DNA of 44,757 nt from Streptomyces griseocarneus (lineage in GTDB: Bacteria > Actinomycetota > Actinomycetes > Streptomycetales > Streptomycetaceae), in assembly GCF_014655595.1 (NCBI RefSeq), contig NZ_BNBL01000023.1, positions 1 to 44,757 on the forward strand, written 5' to 3'. A program made the position numbers and the translations under genes. Shown one piece after another: positions 8,413-18,181 of this stretch. The notes under the pieces are model-generated. The model did no database searches and had not been told where the DNA came from. It saw only the letters and a list, made by a program, of their open reading frames with translations. The number at the start of each line of letters is the position of its first letter. Positions within the stretch are counted from its first letter, which is position 1.

Positions 8413-8742
8413 ATGAAGCGTCTGCTCAGCACCGCGTTCGCCGTCGTGGCCCTGGCAGGAACCGGAGCCATCACAACCGCCGGAAGCGCGTCCGCCACCG
8501 ACCAGCCGGCCGCCGTGCGGACGGTGAACCTCAAGGGATGCAAGACGTGGAACGACAAGAACACCTTCGGTGCCAACTGCTCCGGCAGCCGGTCGTTCCT
8601 CGCCCTGGCCAGGTGCAAGAACGGCCGGGTCGTCCAGGGCGCCGAGGCCTACCCCGGTACGTGGTCGTACGCCTACTGCAGCTCGGTCGGATCGTCCCTG
8701 AAAACACCGGTCAGCAGCAACTCGTGGGTCGCCTACAAGTAA
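8413..8742 (+). CDS. Small secreted Cys-containing protein
   Basis: 109 residues. The ATG at 8413 follows AAGGAG at ideal distance; the frame is open upstream to 8317 but that part looks non-coding. A clear signal peptide begins MKRLLSTAFAVVALAGTGAI and ends near SASAT (cleavage about residue 31). The mature part of about 78 residues has four Cys (CKTWN, ANCSGS, ARCKNG, AYCSS), probably two disulfides, and is rich in Ser, Gly and aromatic residues. No family recognised. Monocistronic, ending in a strong hairpin. Confidence 0.8.
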   Translation: MKRLLSTAFAVVALAGTGAITTAGSASATDQPAAVRTVNLKGCKTWNDKNTFGANCSGSRSFLALARCKNGRVVQGAEAYPGTWSYAYCSSVGSSLKTPVSSNSWVAYK

Positions 8743-8761
8743 GCCGTCATCGCCCGCCGAC

Positions 8762-8831
8762 CAGGCCGGCCGATCCGGCCTGAGAGCCCGCGGGTGTCTG
8801 GCGGACGGGTGCCCGTCCGCCAGACACCCGC
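8762..8831 (+). terminator. Two strong hairpins after secreted-protein gene
   Basis: An 8-bp stem at 8762-8782 (CAGGCCGG...CCGGCCTG) is followed by a perfect 20-bp stem at 8790-8831 closing on only two bases. No U-tract follows, as is usual in actinomycetes. Likely the terminator of the gene ending at 8742; a stem this long could also be an IS scar. Confidence 0.7.
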
Positions 8832-9339
8832 AACACCCAGGCACTCTGCTGTCCCGACGCCACTGCGGAGGGGCCCGGCACCGCCTCGGACTTGATGGGC
8901 TGGTACTTCGCACCCTTCGACGACCTGCTCGACAGTGAACCGGGCCGGGACACGGCCCGAGCAGCTGAGCTCCCTCGGCAAGATGGCCGCCATCCTGGAC
9001 CGGCCCGTACCGGTGGCCGACCCGGGACAGCCTCCGGCGGCCCATGCCCTCGCAGACCTTTTCCGGCGCAGCATCACGGGGGCATGTCCCCGGCATGGCG
9101 GGTCCACACCGGGACGGGCCGGGATTCAGCCGGTGACGTGTACCGGGGCCCGAGGGCCTACATGTGGAACAACGACCGCGACACAGCCACCCTGCGGGAT
9201 GCCAGGGGGCGGCTCGTGGCATCAACGTCCTGGCACTGACCGCAGACACAGCGAAGCCCCGTCCTATTGGGCGGGGCTCCATAGCGCCGGCCAGCCGCCT
9301 GCGGCCGAAGGTGATACTCAGGCGAAGCAACGGGCGAAG
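8832..9339. other. No gene supported; one hairpin
   Basis: No convincing coding frame. A 10-bp stem with TATT loop (9255-9278, AGCCCCGTCC...GGGCGGGGCT) looks like a transcription terminator without a clear gene before it. This and the neighbouring transposase pseudogene suggest the area is gene debris. Confidence 0.45.
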
Positions 9340-9566
9340 TTACAGTCGAGGACTTCTCGCAACATTTTCAAGAAGCAGTCGAGCATGGACTCGATGGCCG
9401 CACGGTTGCGAGGCCAGCCAGAAACGGCCCGGGTGGGTACCGGGTTCGGACAGGCCAACGCGATACCCCGGGCCGTCGGCGTCGTACGCGACCTCGAACG
9501 CGAAGTCCGGCCAGGTGCCGAACCGGTAGCGTTCGCGTACCTCCTCCCGTCCGTCCGACGGCTGCC

Positions 9567-10382
9567 CTCGATCGGCGTCATGCATGGCGCCCAAGGTGGC
9601 ATGCACCGCGCCTGGTGTTGTCACCGGTACGCAGTAGACGCCGTCACCCTTGAGGCTGCAGTCGCGGAGGATCTTCCAGTTCTTCATGCGCGCGAAGCCG
9701 TGCTCGACGCGTGCCCGCACCCGGCGGTGGGAGGCGTTGTGCTGTTCCTTCCACTGCGGCAGCCGTTCCGGCCCGGCCTGCCGGCGGTGCGGGATGAGCA
9801 GTCCGGTGCCGCGGTATCCGCCGTCGGCGATGACGGTCGCGTCCCCGCAGGCTGCCTTGATGCCGAAGTCGGCGAAGGCGGTGCAGTTGTTGGGTTGCCG
9901 GGCAGGGGCCGGCCGACGACGAGCACGAGCTTGGTATCAGCCTTGATGAGCACCTGCGTGTTCGTCGAGTAGCGGTGGTTCTTCGAGGAGGCGGCGACGG
10001 ACCGGTCTCGCGTGGGTACCAGTGTTCCGTCCACGATGAGCACGTCATTGCTGCCCGGCCTGCGTTTGGCAGGCGCGAGGGTCAGCAGTGGGCCGTGCCG
10101 CTTGATGATCCGGCCGACCGCCGCGGTGGAGATCTCGAACAGCGGGGCGAGCTGCAGCATGGACAGGTTCGTGCGGCAGTACATCGCAGCCAGCAGCACC
10201 CGGTCCTCCAAGGACAGCGACCACGGGCAGCCTGGCCGGCCGGGATCCAGAGCCTGCCCGCCAGCCCGGTGGACAGCCTTGACCAGCCGCTGGACCTGCC
10301 GTGGGCGCAGCCCGGTGAACACCTCGACGAACTCACGAAGCTGAGCGGAGACCACCTGCACGACCAGACCAACGCAGACCAA
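9567..10382 (-). pseudogene. IS5-like DDE transposase, frameshifted
   Basis: The first part (10382 to about 9893) encodes SLEDRVLLAAMYCRTNL, then DVLIVDGTLVPTRDRSVA and SSKNHRYSTN up to GRPLPGN. The reading then shifts by one base near 9891-9896, and the rest continues in another frame: NCTAFADFGIK..., ADGGYRGTGLLIPH, RARVEHGFARMKNWKILRDC. The intact relative at 23028-23798 shows the same order without the shift. The domain is an IS5-type DDE nuclease. After about 9640 similarity to the relative fades, so the 3' end is also altered. I could not find clean terminal repeats. Non-functional. Confidence 0.8.
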
Positions 10383-10453
10383 CCAGCACGGTTACGAGAA
10401 GATCTTTAGGCGCCACGCGAACTAAAAGCCAGGCATGGCGACCGGAAGTGTCT

Positions 10454-10912
10454 TCACAGCCCACTATCATTATCCTCAGAGGCGTCACGGTATCGATTGT
10501 TGGAGGTTGCATCTGACAGGAGATTTTCGTTTTCTCCTCCCTGCCTCGCCTCCCAGTGTTTAACAGGGCGCCATCTTTCTAGATCAGACTCGGCGTGCCA
10601 CTGCCACGGAGAGACCAACGCCCACAATGCATTCCATGACACTTTGACATCTAGCTGCAGCATCAACTGCGCCTCATCATCCCGTCCTGAGCAAGCCAAA
10701 GCATGCTCGAGTGCAGTAACGAGGTGCACTGTCGCAGTTCTAATGGAACGCGCTAGCTGACGCTCGTCAGACCCACGCTCCGCACGCGCAAGCCGCTCGG
10801 TTCGATTTGCGAGAAATGCCTCGAGACGCTTGATATCGGCAACACCGATATCTTTGGCGTAGCAGAGAATTCGTCTTGTTGCCTCTGGATTCGTCACATC
10901 ATTTACCTGCAC
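10454..10912 (-). CDS. Hypothetical protein, low GC
   Basis: 152 residues from a GTG start at 10912; ribosome site is weak. Predicted largely helical and charged: KRLEAFLANRTERLARAERG followed by SIRTATVHLVTALEHAL. The C-terminus is acidic and polar. No family recognised. Base composition is clearly more AT-rich than the neighbouring Streptomyces genes, which suggests recent transfer. No operon partner is visible. Confidence 0.5.
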   Translation of the reverse strand: MQVNDVTNPEATRRILCYAKDIGVADIKRLEAFLANRTERLARAERGSDERQLARSIRTATVHLVTALEHALACSGRDDEAQLMLQLDVKVSWNALWALVSPWQWHAESDLERWRPVKHWEARQGGENENLLSDATSNNRYRDASEDNDSGL

Positions 10913-11754
10913 ATGGACTCACAACCACCAGCCATCCCCCACACCTCGTCAACGAACTTCCGGATGCACACGCATGGCGTACAGGGGCCGACCTGAATCC
11001 CGTACCGCCCGCTGACCGGCTGAGCCAGCCAACCCGACGTTATCCGGCACATACCAAAGATGACAACGATCTTCTTTTAGCCACTGGACTTTCGCATTCC
11101 GAACTGCATGCAGTAACCATCCGTCTGCGACATGGACACAACACCACTGCTCAGCAGCCAGCGAGGAAAAGAGCCAAACGGCGTCGACGAAAAGGAAGTT
11201 GCGGTCAACGAGGCGCTCGTCGCACAAGGCCGTCACCCGCGCGACAACAGGAACCCACGGAGACACAAGCCGTCGAACACATCACCCTGAGTAATTGCTC
11301 ACCTCCGCGAGGACCGGTGTTGGTAGCTGGTTGCGTGTTGACTTCGCCGGAAACGCTCCGGGCAATCGCCACCTCGCCCCCAGCCGGGCAGGCCACCGGC
11401 TGTGGTGGGGAGATCGGACCAACTGGTACCGGCCCCTGCCAAGGTCAAAAATGCGCTCCATCACGAGCCCAAGGCGAACACCTCCACTCGCTCGGGGCAT
11501 CGCCGGGGGCCCGACCGGCTGGACGGCGAACGCACGGAACCGGCGCGGAAGGCACGGCGGGACGACGACCAAAGCGACAGCCGGAAACCCACAACGGGCG
11601 GCCAACAGGGCGGGGACGACACCAGAGCGCCGCAGGGCGCGGACGACAAGGCAGAGCCCAGCAAGCGGCTGGCCCGCTAGACGGGACGGAGAGCCCAGTG
11701 CGGGGACGCGAGGGACGGCGTGGGCGGCGAGCCGGCCGGGGGCAGGGGCGGAAT
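10913..11754. other. 840 bases without a supportable gene
   Basis: Open frames on both strands are low-complexity Arg/Gly/Pro shadows without motifs. The left part (to about 11200) shares the lower GC of the hypothetical gene before it; the right part returns to high GC. Lies against the repeat-bearing end of a Mu-type transposase remnant. Confidence 0.45.
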
Positions 11755-11870
11755 TCTCATACATCTGCGGGACTCTCATCTAACCTGCGGCACTGCAGGT
11801 CAAGCCCTACTGCCAATGCTTGAGACCCACCACCGCGTGTCTCATCTACCTGCAGCATCCCAGGTCAGAG
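11755..11870. repeat. Three imperfect direct repeats at transposon-remnant end
   Basis: Copies begin at 11755, 11774 and 11840 with TCTCAT. The last two extend as TCTCATCTA(A)CCTGC(G/A)GCA and share a later CAGGTCA. They lie just beyond the C-terminal end of the Mu-type transposase remnant, on its outer side. Tn7-like and other Mu-type transposons carry several such transposase-binding repeats at each end. Confidence 0.5.
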
Positions 11871-11899
11871 AGATGCCCCTACCGCAACAGAAACAAAAC

Positions 11900-12390
11900 T
11901 CACAGCCGGCACCGAACTGGCCAAGCTCAGTCATCAGCGCGACGCCGGTCTGTATCTCGTCCGCCGTCCAGCCCGTGATGTCGAGCAGCAGGCCGTCGAG
12001 CGGGGTCGAGGTCGTGGCCTTTGTAGGCTTCGATACCGCGGGCGGCACACGCTCGACCTCCAGCTCGGCCTGTACCTCGCGCTCCGTCACGTGTCGCCCG
12101 GACAAGCAGAGCAGGCTCGGTGGCGGGCAGGTAGCGGTCCCGCTTGCGTGCCGCGGATCGTTTCAGGGCCCGGCGCAGGGCTACGCTGTGCTCGTCCCTG
12201 CCAGCCATCGTCGCTGAGGAAGGCCTGGCCCAGGTAGCGGTTGCCGCGGAAGATGTACAGGTCGATCTCGTGGGCGTGGTGCGGCATCCACCGCACCTCG
12301 ACGACCTTGGTGCGGTGCGCGTCGGCCCGACGGGCCGGTGCATAGGGGACGGTGCAAGTCGAGGACGGGGGTAGGCCGGCACGCACCGGT
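11900..12390 (-). pseudogene. Mu-type transposase C-terminal remnant
   Basis: One frame reads VVEVRWMPHHAHEIDLYIFR and then GNRYLGQAFLSDDGW, the C-terminal beta-barrel seen in Mu transposase C-terminal domain proteins of Streptomyces. The sequence then continues in other frames with LRRALKRSAARKRDRYL and REVQAELEVERV. At least two frame changes are needed, and the catalytic core is absent. Decayed remnant of a Tn7/Tn5090-like element; exact borders uncertain. Confidence 0.6.
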
Positions 12391-12458
12391 CCCGGTCTAC
12401 CCCCGAATTCAAGGCATTCTGCTCATGCTGTTGAGTGAACGCCCAAGGTATCGATCTG

Positions 12459-12884
12459 TCACCTCACATAGCTGCAGTTCCTGGTGGTGCCGCCGACGTA
12501 GTCACAGATTCGGAACTGCACGTCTTTCATGATCAGGCCATCGCTGTTGAGATCGACCGAAGTCACACTCGAGGCGATGGTTCCCCAGGACTGGCCGCCG
12601 ACCCACCGTTCGGACCTGGCGTCCCACGCCTTCCCCTTCGTCTGAAGGCGGAGGCCGTACGAACAAGTCTTACTGGTGGTCAATTCGCCCCAGATCTTGA
12701 ATCCGGCATGGCCGCCAAAGTGCCCGACTTTCTCGTATCCGTAGTTTCCCTCTGCCGCAGCGCAGCCCGATGTAGTTGAGCCTGCGATGTGGTGCTCTTG
12801 CGCTACTGCTGTGGTCTGGGCGAGTCCGATGCCGAGCACCGCCATGGCAGCGGTGAGGAGGACACGGACTTTCGTTGTCGTCAC
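12459..12884 (-). CDS. Secreted protein, divergent from AraC-type gene
   Basis: 141 residues from a GTG at 12884, with AGGAAGGG about 8 bases upstream. Signal peptide: VTTTKVRVLLTAAMAVLGIG... with cleavage near AVAQ (about residue 29). The mature part contains four Cys (SGCAAAE, KTCSYG, RICDYV, RNCSYV) and reads as a small beta-rich extracellular domain: GHAGFKIWGEL, SYGLRLQTKGKAWDA, SSVTSVDLNSDG. No family recognised. It is transcribed away from the regulator gene at 13162, so the intergenic 277 bases probably hold both promoters; a small CGCCTT/AAGGCG dyad lies at 13079-13095. Confidence 0.75.
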   Translation of the reverse strand: MTTTKVRVLLTAAMAVLGIGLAQTTAVAQEHHIAGSTTSGCAAAEGNYGYEKVGHFGGHAGFKIWGELTTSKTCSYGLRLQTKGKAWDARSERWVGGQSWGTIASSVTSVDLNSDGLIMKDVQFRICDYVGGTTRNCSYVR

Positions 12885-13161
12885 GAGTACACCCTTCCTG
12901 TTTTGTTGAGCTGTGGACCGTTCGCCGGGAGTTCGGCATCCGCCGGCACGGGCGGGCAGCGCGGAACACGTATCCAGCCAGTCCAGTCCCACTGCCGTTG
13001 AGCAGTTGCAGCCGGTGGCCCGTGTACGGGGTGCTCCGCGCGCGGCGTGTGTCCAGATTGCTGCGGAGTCTGGGCGGTCGCCTTGTATAAAGGCGCACTC
13101 TGTCTACGAGAGTCGACTGACACACGCACGGTACGAGGGCGCAGTGGAGGGGGAAACGCCC

Positions 13162-14028
13162 ATGGAGTCGATGAACAGGGGCGAGTACGTGGAGCGTCGC
13201 TCCTCGAAGCGGTTACGGGATCAGGTCGTGATGTACAGGGGTCATCGCACCGCAGGACCAGTACCGCTCAGGCGAAGTCTTCCCTCGGCCACTGTGACGT
13301 TGTTCCTGGGCTGGGGAGATCCCTTGCACCTGCTTCACGAGACCCGGAGCGCTCGAGCGCAGCGGACGACGTGGCATGCGACGCTCGCCGGGCTGCAGAC
13401 ATCGTCGCTGAAGGGGGGCTTCGAGGGCGCCGCGGAGGCGGTCGAGATGGACTTCACTCCACTCGGCGCGTACATGTGCCTGGGATTGCCACTGCATCAC
13501 CTGGCCAGCTGCCACCTGCACCCAGATGAGGTGCTGGGCACCGGCTGGTCAGCGCACCTGACCGAGCAGCTCATTGCAGTGCCGGACTGGGGCAAACGCT
13601 GGGCGATTATCGAGGACGCCCTGGCGCGGCGGATGGTGGATGCTCCGCCGACTTCGGCAGTCGTTGCCGAGGCATGGAGCCGACTACGCGCCTGCCACGG
13701 GCGGCTCTCTACCAAAGATCTGGCTGCCGCGACGGGGCGCGGCAGCCGGCAACTGCAGGTGCTCTTCCGCGAGCAGATCGGACTGCCCCCGCAAACGGTC
13801 AGCCGGATTCTGCGGTTTCAACGAGCGCTCACGCTACCGTTCGACGCCTGTCGGTCGCTGGCTGATCGGGCGGCTCTGTGTGGTTACTACGACGAGGCAC
13901 ACATGAACCATGACTTCCGTGACCTGGCCGGACTCACTCCCGCACAGCTATGCGTTCTCGCTGATCACGCCGCTTCCGAAGGCGAGGGTGCTATCGATGG
14001 ACGACTGCCCATTGTCTTCGATCGCTGA
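13162..14028 (+). CDS. AraC-family transcriptional regulator
   Basis: 288 residues; ATG at 13162 after GGAGGGGG. N-terminal ligand/oligomerisation region (ATVTLFLGWGDPLHL, PLGAYMCLGLPLHHL) and C-terminal double HTH: STKDLAAATGRGSRQLQVLF (about 183-203) and LADRAALCGYYDEAHMNHDF (about 233-252), followed by LAGLTPAQL. This is the AraC/XylS type with an N-terminal domain common in streptomycetes. It may control the divergent secreted-protein gene (inference from arrangement). An alternative ATG three codons downstream exists. Confidence 0.85.
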   Translation: MESMNRGEYVERRSSKRLRDQVVMYRGHRTAGPVPLRRSLPSATVTLFLGWGDPLHLLHETRSARAQRTTWHATLAGLQTSSLKGGFEGAAEAVEMDFTPLGAYMCLGLPLHHLASCHLHPDEVLGTGWSAHLTEQLIAVPDWGKRWAIIEDALARRMVDAPPTSAVVAEAWSRLRACHGRLSTKDLAAATGRGSRQLQVLFREQIGLPPQTVSRILRFQRALTLPFDACRSLADRAALCGYYDEAHMNHDFRDLAGLTPAQLCVLADHAASEGEGAIDGRLPIVFDR

Positions 14029-14587
14029 AGTGGGTAGACGGACACCACGGGGGCCGAGGGCAGGCTGGTGATCAAGGTGAGGCCACGACGGTCGTAGCTC
14101 GCCATGGGCCCCGGCGAAGCCGGCGCAAGCATCGCGGGGCGGCCGCCGCACGAGTGCCTGGGAACGGAACCGACGCAGGACGCGGCACCGGGCACTGGCC
14201 AAGACGGCCGCGTCGCTCACGGTGGCCTTGGCCGCCTAAGGGCTCCGGGGACGTACGCCACGGTCCCTGCCTCCGGGCAAGTCACCGCCACCCTCACTCG
14301 CGCGGATGCCCAGTTGGTGACCGACGCACTGAACACGCGCCGGGCTCCCGCGACTGCGCCATCGCGGCCGCGGTGCCGAAGGTCTCAGACGCGGCTGTAA
14401 GGGCAGCGACGGCAGTCGCTGAGCGGCGTGAGGGCTTCAGCTGTCCAGGGTCAGCTTCCGGTTGGTGCCAGAGTGCGAGGATGTCGACGTCAACAAGCAC
14501 CAGGCCGTGGCGGGCGGCGAAGGCCGGGCTTGTTTGGTGAACTTGAGCGAGGCGACGATCTGTGACCTGTCCGACCTCGTCAGGGGC
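14029..14587. other. No gene supported
   Basis: About 560 bases after the AraC-type gene with no frame showing known motifs. The right part may be altered 5' sequence of the truncated regulator at 14588. Confidence 0.45.
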
Positions 14588-14915
14588 TACATGGACCCAT
14601 CGCGGCGTAGCGTCCTAAGCGCCGGCCTGTATTCGGCAGCCCTCATGGTGCCGCTCCACCCCGCCCTCGGCGACCGTCTCAAGGCCTCCGTCGAGGCTGC
14701 CAAAGCCGGTCGTACGATCAAGATCGGCCCCGGCGAAGTGGTCACCGTTCAGCGTATGACCGACCACACCGCGAACATCCTCGACGAGCTCGGCGGCGGG
14801 CACGCACGTCCCATGGCGGTCGCCTTTCTCGCCGACACCGTCATCCCCTGGATCACCGCCGATGCCCCGCCGACCATCCGCCAAGCTTTTCTGTTCGACG
14901 CCGGCGGGTATTGGG
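14588..14915 (+). pseudogene. Fragment of an XRE/TPR-type regulator
   Basis: The segment beginning MDPSRRSVLSAGLYSAAL and containing VQRMTDHTANILDELGGGH then ARPMAVAFLADTVIPW is the middle of the large streptomycete HTH plus tetratricopeptide regulators. The N-terminal HTH and the TPR half that normally follows are absent. The match stops at about FLFDAGG (near 14915), after which the frame is Pro-rich nonsense. Truncated at both ends. Confidence 0.6.
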
Positions 14916-14947
14916 AACGCAGGGCCCCCGCCCCAGCGCCACATGAT

Positions 14948-15038
14948 CTTGTGACACCAGCCCAACCAGGGGGTTCACCACCCTTCACCGCAGGTCAGAC
15001 GCGTGACACCCGACCCTGTCACAAGAACATGTGACACC
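14948..15038. promoter_or_regulatory. GTGACACC repeat cluster upstream of kinase genes
   Basis: GTGACACC occurs at 14951-14958, 15003-15010 and 15031-15038, with an inverted TGTCACAAG at 15017-15025. CTTGTGACA at 14948-14956 pairs perfectly with the inverted copy over 9 bases. The cluster is about 280 bases before the first kinase start. It looks like a multi-site operator, but no cognate regulator is identified. Confidence 0.4.
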
Positions 15039-15320
15039 CCAGCCGGCATCAGCCCTCGGGTGCCGAACGCGGCGTGGGGTTGACTACTCGTTCGGGTGCA
15101 CCGCGTGCACGGCGGAGCTCCGGTAGAACGAGGGTTCTCACGCCAACTCGCTTTTTGGTGGGCTTCGTACGTACCTCTGTTCTCAGGCCCGTCCTGTCCA
15201 CCATGATGAAACGCGATGGGCCATGTACCCGGGGCTCGGGCGGGAATTTTGGCTTCCGGTGCGCACCTGCTGTCCCCTACCGATTCTCGGGGCAGGGAAG
15301 TACGGCGTGAGGAGGGGTTG

Positions 15321-16979
15321 GTGTCAGCAGTCGGGGCTGGTGCTGGCGGTGGAGCAGGCATTAGGCCTTTGGAGGAAGGTGATCCGGAATGCCTGGGGTC
15401 GTACATGCTGGCGGGGAGGCTGGCGTCGGGCGGAATGGGGCGTGTCTTTCTCGCAAGGTCCCTTCGCGACGGGGGGCTGGCTGCTGTTAAGACTTTGCTG
15501 GCGGAGGGCGAGATCAGTGCCACTGACCGGAAGCGTTTCGCACGAGAGGTGAAGGTTGCCCGGCGGGCAGAGGGGGTGCACACCGCGATGGTGCTGGACG
15601 CGGATCCGGATGCGCCTCGCCCGTGGATGGCGACGGAGTATATTCCGGCTCCCTCTCTGACAGAGCTGGTGCGCCGTGCCGGACCGTTGACAGGGGCGGC
15701 TGCCCGTTGGGTGACGCGCGGGACGCTGGAAGCACTGGCTGAGCTGCATCGGCACGGCATTGTGCACAGGGATGTGAAGCCGCACAATCTGCTGCTGCCA
15801 CTGGGTGGTCCTCGGCTGATCGACTTCGGGATCTCGCATGCCAGTGATCTCACGCGCACGCAATTGACTCTGGGCACGATGGCCTTCACCTCCCCTGAGC
15901 AAGCCCGAGGTGAACCGTCGACGGCTGCATCCGACGTGTACTCGCTCGGTGCCACGCTCTTCCATCTCGCCGTCGGCCGCGCCCCCTACCCGCCCGGCAT
16001 CGAGATGCCGCTGCTGCTGACATATGCGGCAGAGGCGAATGTCGACCTGGCAGGCCTCCCGGATGAACTCGTCCCCGTCGTACGGGCATGTCTGGCACTC
16101 GCCCCTGACGACCGGCCACGGGTCACCGACTTACTGGATCGTTTCACCTTCGAGCTGGCCGAGATGCCGACAGCGCCGGATGCGAGCGGTTGGCTGCCTG
16201 CACCGTGGGCCCGGATCATCGAGGAATATGCGCACCAGGGCCGCGAGCTGGCCGCCGGCCGTGTAGACGAGCACACCCGCATCCTCGAAGAGCGGACCAA
16301 GGTGCTGTCCGCCGCAGGCGACTCGGCTGCTGGGGCGCAGGTTCAGTCCACGCCTCCCACGGATATGAGGCATGGTCGCGGCGGGCGTATTATTGTCCGC
16401 TCGGTAAGGCTGATTATGGCCAGCATCCTCTTATTCCTGGCTGGTGGACTCGCATACGGCTACTACCGGGTACAGCAGGCGAAGGAGCCTGACTCGGCCG
16501 ACCGTGCTTTCGCAGCTGTGCCGTCGGGCACGTGCGTAAGCACCGGCTTCAGCACCGACGGCGTATGGATGGCTCCCACGCCCGAAACGGTCAACTGTGC
16601 CTCACCCGAGGCCCTCTGGCGGGTGATCTCTACAAGCAAGGGCCGTCTCGCGGAGCGCTGCATGGGCACGGACGGGGCGGTGCGCTGGACTCGCCAGAGT
16701 CCGGCGGGCATCATCAGCCTCTGCCTGGAGCGCCAGTTCACCCAGGGCGAGTGCGTTGTCGGCGATGAGCCTGTGAGTGGCATCACGCTGAGGGTCGTTC
16801 CCCTCAAGGGGGCTTACATGTTCGCCACGAATGTCAGCTGTTCCGCCTCTGCTCCGCAAGGTTATGCGGTGCTGCGGGTGGCGGCGTACGGCCCAGCCAC
16901 CGACGGCTGCCCGGCACAGAGCCAGGTCCGGTACGAGTTCACCGAGCGTGGACGGTTGCTGTGCCTGACCTCGGTGTGA
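15321..16979 (+). CDS. Membrane Ser/Thr protein kinase 1
   Basis: 552 residues; GTG at 15321 preceded by GAGGAGG at 6-base spacing. Hanks-type kinase domain at about 25-275: Gly loop GRLASGGMGRV (33-43), ATP lysine AAVK (Lys57), HRDVKPHN (catalytic Asp151, Asn156), DFG (168-170), then LGTMAFTSPEQA in the activation segment. All catalytic residues are present. A single transmembrane helix (about 363-382, LIMASILLFLAGGLAYGYY) is followed by an extracellular domain of about 170 residues with paired Cys, which may sense an external signal. Its TGA overlaps the ATG of the next kinase (TGATG), so the two are coupled. Confidence 0.9.
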   Translation: MSAVGAGAGGGAGIRPLEEGDPECLGSYMLAGRLASGGMGRVFLARSLRDGGLAAVKTLLAEGEISATDRKRFAREVKVARRAEGVHTAMVLDADPDAPRPWMATEYIPAPSLTELVRRAGPLTGAAARWVTRGTLEALAELHRHGIVHRDVKPHNLLLPLGGPRLIDFGISHASDLTRTQLTLGTMAFTSPEQARGEPSTAASDVYSLGATLFHLAVGRAPYPPGIEMPLLLTYAAEANVDLAGLPDELVPVVRACLALAPDDRPRVTDLLDRFTFELAEMPTAPDASGWLPAPWARIIEEYAHQGRELAAGRVDEHTRILEERTKVLSAAGDSAAGAQVQSTPPTDMRHGRGGRIIVRSVRLIMASILLFLAGGLAYGYYRVQQAKEPDSADRAFAAVPSGTCVSTGFSTDGVWMAPTPETVNCASPEALWRVISTSKGRLAERCMGTDGAVRWTRQSPAGIISLCLERQFTQGECVVGDEPVSGITLRVVPLKGAYMFATNVSCSASAPQGYAVLRVAAYGPATDGCPAQSQVRYEFTERGRLLCLTSV

Positions 16980-18076
16980 TGCCGCACGCGCTGCACCGGT
17001 CCGATCCCGCTGTCCTGGGCCCGTACCGCCTCGTGGGCCGGCTGTCATCGGGCGGGATGGGCCGGGTGTACCTCGCAGTCCGAGCCGGCACAGCGGAGCT
17101 GGCCGCCGTCAAGACACTGCTCGTGGAGAACGACATCAGCACGGCTGACCGGGCACGGTTCGCACGGGAGGTCGCGGTGGCCCAGCGGGTGGCCGGACGG
17201 CACACCGCTCGGGTGCTTGCCGCCGACCCGGGGGCAGCATGGCCATGGCTGGCAACCGAGTACATCGCGGCTCCCTCTCTAGGCGAACTCACCGCCAGGG
17301 GCGGACCCGCCGACCCTGGCACGGTAGCCCGCCTCGCCCGTAACTGCGCAGCGGCACTGGAAAGCCTGCACGCCGCTGGGGTAGTCCACCGCGACCTCAA
17401 ACCGCACAACCTCCTTCTGACACCCGACGGCATCCGGATCATCGACTTCGGCATTTCGCACGCCACGGACCTGACCCAGACCCGGCTGACCCTCGGCACT
17501 ATCGCGTATATCGCTCCAGAACAGGCACGCGGCATGCCGGCGACGCCGGCGAGTGACATCTACGCGCTCGGCACCACGCTGTGCGCCGTAGCCACAGGCA
17601 GACCGCCCTACCCCCAGACCGGTGACCCCGTGCAGTTGTTGGCGCTCGTCTCCCGCGGTGCGGTGAACTTCTCCGGAGTACCCGACCCGCTCCTCGGGCT
17701 GGTCCGAGCATGCTTGGCAGCAGACCCAGCAGACCGCCCACAGAGCGCCGAAGTGCGTGCGTTGGCAGATGAGACCGAAATCGCCGGCCCATCACTCGGC
17801 CAGGTTCTGCCCGGCCTCCCGAACTCCTGGGCGAGGATCATATTCGCGTATGACCAGCAGGGGCGGGAACTCCGCAGGCAGCATGCACTGCGTGCGGACG
17901 TACCTGCTCCACAGACAGCGGTGCCGGCACGTCGCATCGCCGGGCTGACACCGAGAGGATGGCGGGCAGCATGCAGCCTCTCGGCGAACCTCGTAGCCCT
18001 TGGCTGCCTGACCCTCGGCGGCCTGGCCGCAATCGTCATCGTCATCTTCATCGCGGCACAGGGTGTTCTCTGGTGA
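16979..18076 (+). CDS. Membrane Ser/Thr protein kinase 2
   Basis: 365 residues. I chose the ATG at 16979 for its TGATG overlap with kinase 1; a GTG at 16961 is also in frame. Gly loop GRLSSGGMGRV (20-30), Lys45, HRDLKPHN (Asp139, Asn144), DFG (156-158), LGTIAYIAPEQA. Catalytic residues are intact. It is closely similar to kinase 1 through the kinase domain (both share AAVKTLL, RFAREV, ATEYI and PHNLLL), so the pair probably arose by tandem duplication. Kinase 2 lacks the external domain: after the C-terminal helix (ANLVALGCLTLGGLAAIVIV, about 338-357) only a few residues remain. Confidence 0.9.
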   Translation: MPHALHRSDPAVLGPYRLVGRLSSGGMGRVYLAVRAGTAELAAVKTLLVENDISTADRARFAREVAVAQRVAGRHTARVLAADPGAAWPWLATEYIAAPSLGELTARGGPADPGTVARLARNCAAALESLHAAGVVHRDLKPHNLLLTPDGIRIIDFGISHATDLTQTRLTLGTIAYIAPEQARGMPATPASDIYALGTTLCAVATGRPPYPQTGDPVQLLALVSRGAVNFSGVPDPLLGLVRACLAADPADRPQSAEVRALADETEIAGPSLGQVLPGLPNSWARIIFAYDQQGRELRRQHALRADVPAPQTAVPARRIAGLTPRGWRAACSLSANLVALGCLTLGGLAAIVIVIFIAAQGVLW

Positions 18077-18181
18077 CGCGGCTGGGTGGTCCGCCGGCGA
18101 AGCCCGAACAGACGACCATCACGGCCGGCGGATCGTCGTCGCAGTTACTCCTGTAGGTAGCAGTGCAGGGAGGTCTTCGGG

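Noticed and set aside
14975..15955. 326-codon minus-strand ORF
   Set aside because: Antisense of kinase 1; Ser/Arg/Pro-rich shadow.
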